A DNA stretch of 64,000 nucleotides from Chitinophaga pinensis. Its GTDB lineage: Bacteria; Bacteroidota; Bacteroidia; Chitinophagales; Chitinophagaceae. The stretch lies in assembly GCA_945872815.1 (NCBI GenBank), contig CAMCAY010000001.1, positions 62,001 through 126,000 on the forward strand, given 5' to 3'. This document shows, in pieces, positions 53,532-61,285 of this stretch. Each line of letters starts with the position of its first letter. Position 1 is the first letter of the stretch. The translations under genes were made by a program, and so were the position numbers. Below the pieces are notes generated by a model. The model was given only the letters and a program-made list of their open reading frames with translations, did no database searches and was not told the origin of the DNA.

Positions 53532-55433
53532 TTAATGTGCGGTCTCTAAAAAATCTTTTATGCCTAGAACGATTTTTTCGGCTATTTTTTGCTGAAATGA
53601 TTCATCCAGTATTTTCATCTCCTCTTCCGGGTTACTTAAAAACAACATTTCAATCAATGCATTTGGATACTCTGTTGGACTATTCAACATGAAATTAAAT
53701 GAGCCGTTGTTTCCATATTCTTTCAATCCTAGCTCCAGCATTCGTTTATAAATAGCATGGCTCAAAGGCCTAAAACCTTCGTATCTGTAAAATGTACTGG
53801 TGCCTCCAACCCTGATTGGATCGTTGGCAGCGTTGAGATGTAAGCTTAATAGTAAGTCGGGCATACTGTCTCTGTAAAATAATATTCTTTCTTTGTTGTC
53901 AAAATACTGTTCCGTTGTTCTCGTCATAATTGTTTTGGCTCCTTCTTTTTCCAATAATAGCTGCAACTTTATTGCAACAGGAAGGGTTAGGTTTTTTTCG
54001 GCAATTCCCGTTGGGCCAACGGCTCCGGTATTGGCTCCCCCATGCCCTGCATCAATTGCAATAACAAGATTTTTTAACGAAAGCTTTGGTGGTAACCGTT
54101 TTATTTTAATCACCAGATTGTTTCCATTATAATAAATAAAATGTCCCCAATGTTGCTGATGTTTCAATGTAATGTTCAATCTAAAAACTTCATCAGCCAC
54201 TTGTTCATAGGATACATTTTTTACTTCTTTTGCTGATTCAAGCTGATCTATCCAATTGGTATTGTTGGTTGTACCAAAAATATCGACTATAATTTTGGAG
54301 GGATCTGTAAGTTGAAATGACTGATACGGTTGGCGATTAAACAATTGCACTGAAACATAATCGTACATGGTATCTCCGTAAACACGAATTTTACCGGACA
54401 ATGAACTTGGCGAAAATGTTCCAGGTAGCATAATGTCCACTACATCATCAGGAATGAAGGCTGTTCTGGAAGATGCCAGCCTGACTTTATAATTTGAATT
54501 TACTTTTCCAATCACTTTCAATGGAATCAAGCTGTCTATATATCCCATTTTGGCTCCACCCAATCTGTCATCTCCTAGTCCAAATAATAAATGAGCCAAT
54601 CTTCCTTTTGTCATAACTACATCAGCTGTATTATTAGTCATGACTGAAAACCTGTTGCTTGTTTCTTTGGAAATTATTTTTCCATCTGAAGAAATCAATG
54701 ACACTTTAATTTTTTGCTTTAAAAACGTATCTTTCTCCTGAACAATATATTTTCCCTGATAAATTCCTTTCAATCCTTTCGTTGTTGAATCTGGCATTTC
54801 AAACAGCTGATATTTGTCTGCAACTTTTACCACACAATCAGGATATGCTTTTGCTTTAAAATTGATTTCATCTCCCACTTGAAGCATTAAATCTCCCTCG
54901 GGAAATGATTGAATTCTTTCAATTGAAAAACTACTAACTGCAATTTCGGGAGCTGGTAATTTAAATGTGTATTGAATTTGTTTCTTTGTTGTTTTTCCAT
55001 TTGAATTGTATGCTACTATTTGAAAAGTGGTATCTCCCTCCTTTAACAGTATTTCATATACAAATGCGCCCGTAGGATAAACGCTTACAGATTGATCATT
55101 TATTTTAACAGTACATGATTTGCATGTACTTCCAATAATAAATTTTTGTGGTGAGGAAGCAATGTTAAAATCTTTTAAGGGCTCCGTCAATTTAATAAAC
55201 AAGTCTTTGTTTTTTTGAGCACTTAAAGAGGCTGATATAAAAAGTAAGAGGACCAATAAACTTTTTAAAGAACATGGCTTATAGGTGCTTTCTAAAAATC
55301 GAACAGAGCGGTTGCATATATTTAGTACTTTTCCGAAATTAAATTGGATGATACGGGTGAAATGATTTAAAAAATAATACACAGAATTGAGAAGTTTTGT
55401 TTTAATCTTTATAAAGTTACTTGTTTGATTCAT
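53532..55433 (-). CDS. N-acetylmuramoyl-L-alanine amidase (AMIN-like + Amidase_3)
   Basis: A 633-residue protein. An unusual 52-residue N-terminal extension precedes a hydrophobic signal-like segment (SLKSLLVLLLFISASLSAQ). The middle is beta-rich. An AMIN-like region spans about 340-445 (DPSKIIVDIFG), and the C-terminal Amidase_3 domain starts at about 451: IAIDAGHGG with His464, Glu479 in IAEKN, His532 in SLHLNAA (zinc ligands) and Glu595 in LIEMLFLSNPEE (catalytic). It hydrolyses the amide linking peptide stems to glycan strands in peptidoglycan, in the periplasm. The start region faces the divergent GT2 gene. Confidence 0.9.
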   Translation of the reverse strand: MNQTSNFIKIKTKLLNSVYYFLNHFTRIIQFNFGKVLNICNRSVRFLESTYKPCSLKSLLVLLLFISASLSAQKNKDLFIKLTEPLKDFNIASSPQKFIIGSTCKSCTVKINDQSVSVYPTGAFVYEILLKEGDTTFQIVAYNSNGKTTKKQIQYTFKLPAPEIAVSSFSIERIQSFPEGDLMLQVGDEINFKAKAYPDCVVKVADKYQLFEMPDSTTKGLKGIYQGKYIVQEKDTFLKQKIKVSLISSDGKIISKETSNRFSVMTNNTADVVMTKGRLAHLLFGLGDDRLGGAKMGYIDSLIPLKVIGKVNSNYKVRLASSRTAFIPDDVVDIMLPGTFSPSSLSGKIRVYGDTMYDYVSVQLFNRQPYQSFQLTDPSKIIVDIFGTTNNTNWIDQLESAKEVKNVSYEQVADEVFRLNITLKHQQHWGHFIYYNGNNLVIKIKRLPPKLSLKNLVIAIDAGHGGANTGAVGPTGIAEKNLTLPVAIKLQLLLEKEGAKTIMTRTTEQYFDNKERILFYRDSMPDLLLSLHLNAANDPIRVGGTSTFYRYEGFRPLSHAIYKRMLELGLKEYGNNGSFNFMLNSPTEYPNALIEMLFLSNPEEEMKILDESFQQKIAEKIVLGIKDFLETAH

Positions 55434-55444
55434 TTGTAAAGAAT

Positions 55445-55452
55445 TATTTTTG
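55445..55452 (+). promoter_or_regulatory. Bacteroidota-type -7 promoter box
   Basis: TATTTTTG matches TAnnTTTG 56 bases before the ATG at 55508. A longer frame from TTG at 55421 would start upstream of it, so the later start is preferred. Confidence 0.4.
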
Positions 55453-55507
55453 CTTGTTTTTCAGGGGTCTGGAAATTGGGTTTTCGTTTTTCATTTTTCA
55501 AAAACTT

Positions 55508-56683
55508 ATGCAGTCATTTCTTATAGTCATATCGCTTTTATTGCTGTTGATTTATATTGCATTAATTATTATTTACCGTATTTATTGGAGTGATATTCCC
55601 TCTTACATTGTTAAATATGGCAACAAACGTTTTAGTACTTTCATCTCTATTATAGTACCCGCTAGAAATGAGGAATGCAATATTGCCTCTTTGTTGGAGT
55701 CAATTAAAAACCAATCATACCCGCAACATCTTTTTGAGGTGATTGTTGTGGACGATTTTTCAACAGACAATACAAAACACATTGTACAATCCTTTGACTG
55801 TACTTTCATAAAATACCTTTCATTAGAAGACCATATTTCAGAAAGCAACATCAATTCCTATAAAAAGAAAGCTATAGAAACTGGTATTTCTTTGTCAAAG
55901 GGGGAATTGATTGTTACAACAGATGCCGATTGTGTTGTAAAAGAAAACTGGTTGGCAACAATAGCAGACTTCTATGAATTGCATAAGCCAGATATGATTG
56001 TAATGCCGGTTGTTATAGATGATGTGCGCACTCCGATTCAGATATTTCAATCACTTGATTTTATGAGTCTTCAGGGAATTACAGCAGCAGGTTTGTATCA
56101 TAAAATGCATGGGATGTGCAATGGCGCCAATCTTGCTTACAGAAAAACATCCTATAAAGAAGTGGGTGGTTTTTCTGGTATAGACCATATTGCAAGTGGA
56201 GACGACATGATGCTTTTACATAAGTTTTCGGCGCGAGATAAAAACAGTATTTTATACCTGAAATCAAAAGAAGTTATTGTAAAAACGCAACCCGTTAATG
56301 ACGTAAGAAGCTTTATTAATCAGCGCATTCGATGGGCAAGTAAGGCTGATAAATATCAGGATAAAAGTCTTTTACCTATTTTATTGATTGTTTATCTTTT
56401 TAATTGTTCGCTTTTTTTATTATTCTTGGGAAGTTTGTTTTTTAACAAGGAAGCTAGTCTTTTATCCTATAATTTTTCGATTCGGGAGTTGCTCTTGTTT
56501 TCAATAGTTGTTAAAACTGCAGCAGAGATGATATTTTTAATCCCTGTATCTCATTTCTTTAATCAACGGCGATTGATGTGGGCTTTTCCGATTTTTCAAC
56601 CATTTCATGTTATTTATATCATCATTGCTGGATGGCTCGGGAAATTTGGTGAATATAGCTGGAAAGAAAGAAAAGTAAAATAA
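55508..56683 (+). CDS. Membrane-associated family 2 glycosyltransferase
   Basis: About 391 residues from MQSFLIVISLLLLL. One N-terminal membrane helix is followed by a GT2 core (FISIIVPARNEECNIASLLES, VVDDFSTDNT, VTTDADCVVKENW with the DAD metal site) and INQRIRWASKADKY, the QxxRW motif of processive or polyprenol-type GT2 enzymes. Two to three C-terminal helices follow. It resembles bacterial enzymes that add sugars to lipid carriers or make surface polysaccharide, but is not next to the big glycan cluster. It is followed by the DppC-like permease gene 24 bases away. Confidence 0.88.
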   Translation: MQSFLIVISLLLLLIYIALIIIYRIYWSDIPSYIVKYGNKRFSTFISIIVPARNEECNIASLLESIKNQSYPQHLFEVIVVDDFSTDNTKHIVQSFDCTFIKYLSLEDHISESNINSYKKKAIETGISLSKGELIVTTDADCVVKENWLATIADFYELHKPDMIVMPVVIDDVRTPIQIFQSLDFMSLQGITAAGLYHKMHGMCNGANLAYRKTSYKEVGGFSGIDHIASGDDMMLLHKFSARDKNSILYLKSKEVIVKTQPVNDVRSFINQRIRWASKADKYQDKSLLPILLIVYLFNCSLFLLFLGSLFFNKEASLLSYNFSIRELLLFSIVVKTAAEMIFLIPVSHFFNQRRLMWAFPIFQPFHVIYIIIAGWLGKFGEYSWKERKVK

Positions 56684-56707
56684 CTTTTATCTTAATCAAC
56701 TTTTTAC

Positions 56708-57811
56708 ATGCTTGCACAATCAAACGATTTTTTAAAAAACAATTGGTTCCGATTCAAAAAAAACAAACCCGCAATCATTGGTCTCGTTATCATCTTCTTA
56801 GCTGTAATGATTGCGCTGTTGGGATATATTATTGCTCCAGACAACACAACAAATGCCGACATTCAAACAGTTGAGATTCAAGCAAAGAATCCGGGTTATA
56901 AGCAACTTTTTTTAGTGCTGAACAACAAAACACCAACACCCGAATCTTTTATTCATATTCTTTTATTCGGTAAAACATCTTTTTACAATTTTATTCCCAT
57001 TACAAAATGGGAAACAAAAAAAGATGAGTTATGGGTTGATAAGTATATAGACGATGATACCTGTGTGAAACAACGGTATAGCATAAACGAAATTACCAAC
57101 GGCCATCCCAAAGAATTGAAAAAACATTTTATTGAAAAGAAATACCTTTTAGGGACAGATCATTTAGGGCGCGATATTCTAAGTCGCTTAATAATAGGTA
57201 CCAGGGTAAGTATTTCTGTTGGGTTTATTGCTGTACTGGTATCAGTAATGGTAGGATTGATACTGGGAACAACCGCCGGATATTTTGGAAAAAGAACAGA
57301 TACTGTTATTATGTGGATAATAAATGTATGCTGGAGTATTCCAACCTTGTTATTAGTTTTTGCATTTACCATTGCGCTTGGAAAAGGTTTTTGGCAAATC
57401 TTTTTTGCAATTGGACTTACCTTATGGATTAATGTTGCAAGGATGGTTAGAGGGCAAGTAATGTCAATAAAAAAATCACTTTTTATAGATGCGGCTAGGG
57501 TTATGGGCTTTAGCAGCAGCAGGATAATCATTCGTCACATTTTACCTAATTTGATTGGTCCTCTTATTGTGATAACTACCAGTAATTTCTCTGTTGCCAT
57601 TGTTATGGAGGCAGGACTTAGTTTTCTTGGTATTGGTATACAATCACCTATGCCTAGCTGGGGATTGATGATAAAAGAAAACTATACTTTTATTATTACC
57701 AATAAAGCTTTTCTGGCTTTTGTGCCGGGAATATCAATGATGTTACTTGTTCTGGCTTTCAATCTTGTAGGAAATGGCCTTAGAGATGCTTTTGATGTAA
57801 AAGCTACCTAA
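56708..57811 (+). CDS. DppC/OppC-type ABC transporter permease
   Basis: A 367-residue protein with an N-terminal helix (PAIIGLVIIFLAVMIALLGYII), a roughly 100-residue periplasmic stretch, and the binding-protein-dependent transport core from about residue 150. Core motifs are LLGTDHLGRDILSRLIIGTR, VGLILGTTAGYF, ARMVRGQVMSIKKSLFIDAARVMG (EAA-loop region) and GIQSPMPSWGLMI. DppC/OppC forms one half of the dipeptide or oligopeptide importer pore. The partners (DppB, DppA, ATPases) are not adjacent, so this gene is isolated here. Its stop abuts the convergent Lrp gene. Confidence 0.92.
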   Translation: MLAQSNDFLKNNWFRFKKNKPAIIGLVIIFLAVMIALLGYIIAPDNTTNADIQTVEIQAKNPGYKQLFLVLNNKTPTPESFIHILLFGKTSFYNFIPITKWETKKDELWVDKYIDDDTCVKQRYSINEITNGHPKELKKHFIEKKYLLGTDHLGRDILSRLIIGTRVSISVGFIAVLVSVMVGLILGTTAGYFGKRTDTVIMWIINVCWSIPTLLLVFAFTIALGKGFWQIFFAIGLTLWINVARMVRGQVMSIKKSLFIDAARVMGFSSSRIIIRHILPNLIGPLIVITTSNFSVAIVMEAGLSFLGIGIQSPMPSWGLMIKENYTFIITNKAFLAFVPGISMMLLVLAFNLVGNGLRDAFDVKAT

Positions 57812-58285
57812 CTATGATTTGGGAGCAACGGGGACATTTCTCGAAAACCCTTCTTCCAAAGAAATAAAAGTTTCGGTTCTTTCTATCCCTTTTATTTTTT
57901 GTAGCTCATCGTGTAATACAAACCTTAACTGCGCAATATCCTTACAAACAATTTCAAGAAACATGCTGTAATTTCCGGTGATATAGTTCAAGCGAACGAT
58001 TTCGGGAATTTTCATTAGCTCTTTCGCAACAAAATCATATAGCGAACTTTTTTCCAGGTATATTCCTACAAATGCAGTAATATCATATCCCAACAATTTC
58101 AAATCCACATTTAATCTCGTACCTTTGGCTATCTTAAACTCTTGAAGTTTTTTGATTCGCACATGAATAGTGCCACCACTGACAAATAATTTTTTACCTA
58201 ATTCTGCGTAAGAAATTTCTGCGTTGTCCATCATTGCCTCAATGATTTGCAGGTCAAGTTTGTCAAGATTTAATTTAGCGGCCAT
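57812..58285 (-). CDS. Lrp/AsnC-family transcriptional regulator
   Basis: A 157-residue protein: an N-terminal winged helix-turn-helix (LDLQIIEAMMDNAEISYAELG, VSGGTIHVRIKKL) at about residues 8-55, and a C-terminal AsnC ligand-binding ferredoxin-like domain at about 70-150 (AFVGIYLEKSS, GNYSMFLEIVCKD, RTETFISLEE). Members sense amino acids and switch oligomeric state. It is an isolated minus-strand gene whose stop abuts that of the DppC-like gene. Targets are unknown. Confidence 0.93.
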   Translation of the reverse strand: MAAKLNLDKLDLQIIEAMMDNAEISYAELGKKLFVSGGTIHVRIKKLQEFKIAKGTRLNVDLKLLGYDITAFVGIYLEKSSLYDFVAKELMKIPEIVRLNYITGNYSMFLEIVCKDIAQLRFVLHDELQKIKGIERTETFISLEEGFSRNVPVAPKS

Positions 58286-58427
58286 TTTTTATCTTTTTTT
58301 GTAATTATTCTAATCAATATGCAAATATTTGAAATCTTTCTATAATTTCAAAATATTTATTGCATTATTTTTAAAATAATTCTCTTTTAATTAGTTTTAT
58401 AGGACTGAGTTTATTCTCTATTGTGGG

Positions 58428-58435
58428 TACATTTG
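58428..58435 (+). promoter_or_regulatory. Bacteroidota-type -7 promoter box
   Basis: TACATTTG matches TAnnTTTG and would start transcription near 58439, at the beginning of the structured region. No protein-coding frame begins close downstream. Confidence 0.4.
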
Positions 58436-58438
58436 GGT

Positions 58439-58597
58439 AGTTGTGAGCAAATTATATATTTAACAATTTTTAATGTATATAGGTGAGTTGCTGAACTTTT
58501 ATATTACAACTAGTCCTTTATTTTGGTTCAATTCCATTACCTGCAACCGGTTTTTATTTTACAAAGGCCCTTACAGCGAAAGTTGTGGGGGTTTTTT
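58439..58597 (+). ncRNA. Candidate structured small RNA
   Basis: About 159 bases between a -7 box (58428-58435) and a strong intrinsic terminator. Nested complementary segments are visible: TAGTTGT (58438-58444) with ACAACTA (58506-58512); AGCAA (58446-58450) with TTGCT (58488-58492); TATATA (58453-58458) with TATATA (58476-58481); CCTTT (58515-58519) with AAAGG (58563-58567); GGTT (58525-58528) with AACC (58545-58548). The last helix directly adjoins the terminator stem. I cannot name the family; a 6S-like RNA or a regulatory sRNA are options. The absence of any plus-strand gene upstream within 600 bases leaves the terminator otherwise unexplained. Confidence 0.45.
58568..58597 (+). terminator. 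Intrinsic terminator with GAAA tetraloop
   Basis: Arms at 58568-58577 (CCCTTACAGC) and 58582-58591 (GTTGTGGGGG) form a 10-bp stem, counting three G-U pairs, closed by the GNRA-type loop GAAA (58578-58581) and followed by six T residues (58592-58597). It is the best-formed terminator in the window and has no protein gene upstream on the plus strand. Confidence 0.85.
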
Positions 58598-58653
58598 GTT
58601 GGGGATTGATTGAATTAATTTAAGTACACTATTTTTATTTTTTAAGGATAAAT

Positions 58654-58661
58654 TACCTTTG
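58654..58661 (+). promoter_or_regulatory. Bacteroidota-type -7 promoter box
   Basis: TACCTTTG matches TAnnTTTG just 7 bases before the trmB ATG at 58669, which would give an almost leaderless mRNA (about 4 bases). Confidence 0.35.
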
Positions 58662-58668
58662 GTCCCTT

Positions 58669-59376
58669 ATGGGTCAGAAAAAACTTCTTCGCTTTAATCA
58701 GATAAAATCATTCAGCAATGTTTATGAATATCCCAAAAATATGGCGGGTGAGTGGCATTCAAATTTTGGAAATAACAATCCCATTGTTTTAGAATTGGCA
58801 TGTGGCAGAGGTGAATATGCAATTGGATTAGGCACTATGTTTCCCCAACAAAATTTTATTGGGGTTGATGTGAAAGGAAACAGAATGTATCTGGGAGCGA
58901 AAAAGGCTCTTGATCATCCTCTTAACAATATTCGGTTTTTGAGAAGCCAAATTGAAATGCTGCCGGATTATTTTTCTTCTGGAGAAGTCGATGAGATTTG
59001 GATTACTTTTCCCGATCCCCAACTTCGAACTTCAAGGGCCAAAAAGAGATTAACTCATCCGAGATTTCTAAGATTATATCAGCAGGTTTTAAAAAAATCA
59101 GGGGTCATTCATTTAAAGACAGATTCTCCGGTCTTATATGATTTTACCCTACGGGTGATTGAGATGTACTCACTGAATCTAATTGAATCTTCCAATGATG
59201 TTTACTCAAATAAAATGGTTGATAAAAAGCTTACAATTAAAACTCATTATGAAGGATTGGATATTGCCCAAAGCAATAAAATATTTTACATCCGATTTTC
59301 TTTGCCTGAAATAATAATCAACCGAGATAACGAGTTGCAGGAAATACTAAAGCAAACCGAACAATCAACTCAATAA
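58669..59376 (+). CDS. trmB: tRNA (guanine-N7-)-methyltransferase
   Basis: A 235-residue SAM-dependent enzyme forming m7G46 in the tRNA variable loop. Motifs: VLELACGRGEYAIGLGTMFP (SAM loop), FIGVDVKGNRMYLGAKKA, EIWITFPDPQL and RLTHPRFLRLYQ, all typical of bacterial TrmB, with the conserved DPQ/DPW catalytic region. Length is normal. It is followed, 16 bases later, by the DUF5522 gene, probably in one transcript. Confidence 0.95.
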   Translation: MGQKKLLRFNQIKSFSNVYEYPKNMAGEWHSNFGNNNPIVLELACGRGEYAIGLGTMFPQQNFIGVDVKGNRMYLGAKKALDHPLNNIRFLRSQIEMLPDYFSSGEVDEIWITFPDPQLRTSRAKKRLTHPRFLRLYQQVLKKSGVIHLKTDSPVLYDFTLRVIEMYSLNLIESSNDVYSNKMVDKKLTIKTHYEGLDIAQSNKIFYIRFSLPEIIINRDNELQEILKQTEQSTQ

Positions 59377-59392
59377 TATTGTATAGTAAACC

Positions 59393-59593
59393 ATGAGTGA
59401 ACAATTAATCGAAGGGGAAGATTTTTATTACAATGAACAGGGTTTTGTAGTTCTTACAGAAAAATATCATTTAAAAAAAGGGTACTGTTGTGGAAACGGA
59501 TGTAAACATTGTCCTTATCTTTTTGAAGCTGTGCCGGAACCAAAAAGAACTTACTTGTTGAATGAAAAAACATGTCAAGAAAAAAAACAATAA
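59393..59593 (+). CDS. DUF5522 cysteine-rich small protein
   Basis: A 66-residue protein with FYYNEQGFVVLTEKYHLKKG followed by the cysteine motif YCCGNGCKHCPY, which defines DUF5522 (a family common in Bacteroidota and Proteobacteria, with unknown function). Four cysteines in a CC-x3-C-x2-C pattern suggest metal or Fe-S binding. The 3' end overlaps the ATL gene by 22 bases, and the gene lies 16 bases after trmB. It is too small for more prediction. Confidence 0.85.
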   Translation: MSEQLIEGEDFYYNEQGFVVLTEKYHLKKGYCCGNGCKHCPYLFEAVPEPKRTYLLNEKTCQEKKQ

Positions 59594-59943
59594 AGCAGTC
59601 CTCTACTCAAAAAGAATATTCTTTTTTTCAGGATGTATTTGATGTTGTTTTGCAAATTCCAAAAGGAAGAGCCACATCTTATGGTGCTATTGCAAAATAC
59701 CTGGGGACAAAAATGAGTGCCAGAATGGTGGGCTGGGCAATGAACGCTTCCCATACCTCCTCTTTAAAAATTCCAGCCCAGCGTGTTGTCAACAGAAACG
59801 GAATATTAACAGGGAAATTTCATTTTGCTACTCCTACATTAATGGAGGAGCTGTTGGTTAAAGATGGTCTTACAATTAAAAATGATACCATTGTTGATTT
59901 TAAAAATGTATTTTGGGACCCTGTAATTGAATTGGATTTATAA
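59572..59943 (+). CDS. MGMT-fold alkyltransferase-like protein (ATL)
   Basis: A 123-residue protein matching the C-terminal DNA-binding domain of O6-methylguanine-DNA methyltransferases: FQDVFDVVLQIPKGRATSYGAIAKYLG, SARMVGWAMN, and the active-site position IPAQRVVNRNG. The catalytic Cys of PCHR is absent (Ala, with Gln in place of His), so it belongs with ATL proteins that bind alkylated guanine and recruit nucleotide excision repair instead of removing the alkyl group. It overlaps DUF5522 by 22 bases. Its stop is inside a 26-base palindrome. Confidence 0.88.
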   Translation: MSRKKTIKQSSTQKEYSFFQDVFDVVLQIPKGRATSYGAIAKYLGTKMSARMVGWAMNASHTSSLKIPAQRVVNRNGILTGKFHFATPTLMEELLVKDGLTIKNDTIVDFKNVFWDPVIELDL

Positions 59944-59965
59944 TCTAAGCAATTGCTTAGATTAT
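59940..59965 (+). terminator. 26-base perfect palindrome: terminator/operator overlapping stop codon
   Basis: Bases 59940-59965 are a perfect inverted repeat with 13-base arms, containing AATCTAAGC and its complement GCTTAGATT around AATT. The ATL gene's TAA stop (59941-59943) is inside it. On the plus strand it is followed by TTTTG, so as RNA it can act as a terminator for the trmB-DUF5522-ATL unit. The same bases overlap the -7 box of the next gene (59963-59970), so binding of a dimeric regulator is also possible. Confidence 0.7.
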
Positions 59966-59970
59966 TTTTG
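59963..59970 (+). promoter_or_regulatory. Bacteroidota-type -7 promoter box
   Basis: TATTTTTG matches TAnnTTTG and lies 27 bases before the ATG at 59997. It overlaps the right end of the palindrome at 59940-59965. Confidence 0.38.
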
Positions 59971-59996
59971 CTTATTAATACCATTAAATAACTTCC

Positions 59997-60737
59997 ATGT
60001 CAGAAAAATATTTCAGGGGTAAAATCATTTCCATCAATAATGATAAAAAGAAAGTTACGATAGAATATATTTCCAATAACAAGAACAAAACCATTCAAGC
60101 GATTATTGATGATAAACAACAAGAGAAGTACATTCAATTGAAATTAATTAAAAAAACACATCGTTTTCTGGTGGGTGATCATGTAAAATTCGTTATTAAA
60201 AAATCTTCTCAAAATGTTTTTTTTGCAGATTATGTATTGTATGAATACAACAATAGTCTTGAGGTGTTGATACAAAAAGCAACTATTGAAAACAAGTTTC
60301 TCGGTTATGTAAAAAAAGTAGACGAAGATTATTTTATCAAAGAAATTGACTCTTATCTTTTTTTTCCACTACGAATTTCAAAATTCGAATTTCCTCCTGT
60401 TGTTTCTGAATCACCCAAAGCAATCAGTTTTAAAATGATCAATATAGAAAAGCCTGAAAAAATAATGGCAGAGCTATACAACCACCATTACACAGAAGGG
60501 TTTTTAGTTGCGGTAAAACAACACAAAAGCCAACAGATTATTGAGGCGATTATTAAAAAGATTACTCCTTACGGAATATTTGTTTCGCTTTCTGAGAGCG
60601 GTTTGGAAAGCAAGATTACTATTAATGAGAAGATTAATAAAAAAATAGAAGATACGAATTTGGGTGTTGATTCTATCATAAAAGTTAAAATCACTCACAT
60701 AACAAGTGACAGGATTGTTACAGATTGGGTAGAATAA
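59997..60737 (+). CDS. S1-domain RNA-binding protein-like hypothetical
   Basis: A 246-residue protein. The N-terminal half has beta-rich OB-fold-like repeats (FRGKIISINNDKKKVTIEYI, GDHVKFVIKKS). The C-terminal 75 residues (about 172-246) are a classic S1 RNA-binding domain: QIIEAIIKKITPYGIFVSLSE, a short linker, and VDSIIKVKITHITSDRIVTDW. I do not recognise a named family. It is a single-gene unit with its own -7 box after the ATL terminator, and its stop is 5 bases from the convergent DUF420 gene. A role in translation or RNA binding is inferred from the S1 fold alone. Confidence 0.78.
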   Translation: MSEKYFRGKIISINNDKKKVTIEYISNNKNKTIQAIIDDKQQEKYIQLKLIKKTHRFLVGDHVKFVIKKSSQNVFFADYVLYEYNNSLEVLIQKATIENKFLGYVKKVDEDYFIKEIDSYLFFPLRISKFEFPPVVSESPKAISFKMINIEKPEKIMAELYNHHYTEGFLVAVKQHKSQQIIEAIIKKITPYGIFVSLSESGLESKITINEKINKKIEDTNLGVDSIIKVKITHITSDRIVTDWVE

Positions 60738-60742
60738 CGGAC

Positions 60743-61285
60743 TTAAACGTAATAGGGGCTAATCATACAATATACAACTACTCCTGTAACTGCAACATAA
60801 AACCAGATTGGCCAGGTGATTCTTGTTAATTTTTTATGTTGCTCATACTCTCCAATTAATGCTCTGTACGCAGTAAACAAAATAAATGGCAGTATTATTC
60901 CGGCCAAAGGAATGTGTGTCATTAATATAAAATAATAAACAATTCTGATTGTTCCCTCTCCACCAAATTTTGTTTCTGCGGCCAATAAATGATGTGCGAT
61001 ATAACTCAGCAAAAACAATACCGATAATACAATAGCTGCAAGCATTATTTTTTTATGAAGCGGGTAGTTTTTTTGTTTGGCTGTAATAAGACCCGCTAAT
61101 AATAGAATTGCCACTAAGGAATTAATAATTGCACTTGCTGTTGCAAACACATGTGGGCTAAACGGCAAATCTATACTCAATTGAATCTTGTTCAATATTA
61201 CAACAGCTGCAAATACAACAATTGAAATTGTATAAATGAGTATTTTAGCTTTTGAATCGTTTTTTTTAAATAACGGAGTTAACAT
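60743..61285 (-). CDS. DUF420-family membrane protein (oxidase assembly)
   Basis: A 180-residue protein with about five transmembrane helices. Features typical of DUF420/CtaM-like proteins include FSPHVFATASAIINSLVAILLLAGL, PLHKKIMLAAIVLSVLFLLSYIAHHLL, RIVYYFILMTHIPLAGI and WPIWFYVAVTGVVVYCMI, with histidines at the membrane edges. Family members are linked to assembly of heme-copper oxidases. It overlaps the upstream SCO gene by 20 bases, which supports a shared role in copper delivery. Confidence 0.88.
   Translation of the reverse strand: MLTPLFKKNDSKAKILIYTISIVVFAAVVILNKIQLSIDLPFSPHVFATASAIINSLVAILLLAGLITAKQKNYPLHKKIMLAAIVLSVLFLLSYIAHHLLAAETKFGGEGTIRIVYYFILMTHIPLAGIILPFILFTAYRALIGEYEQHKKLTRITWPIWFYVAVTGVVVYCMISPYYV

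Larger units (their letters stand above)
58286..58668. other. Intergenic region between Lrp gene and trmB
   Basis: These 383 bases contain no protein gene I trust. The first 140 bases are AT-rich and should hold the minus-strand Lrp promoter. From 58428 onward they hold a putative promoter box, a structured segment and an intrinsic terminator on the plus strand (candidate small RNA), and then the trmB promoter box at 58654-58661. Confidence 0.7.

Noticed and set aside
57160-57531. 123-codon minus-strand ORF opposite the DppC-like gene
   Set aside because: It mirrors hydrophobic helices of the permease; no family match.
58473-58613. 46-codon plus-strand ORF starting MYIGELLNFY inside the Lrp-trmB gap
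   Set aside because: It crosses the intrinsic terminator and the nested RNA helices, has no family likeness, and its length is ordinary chance for AT-rich DNA.
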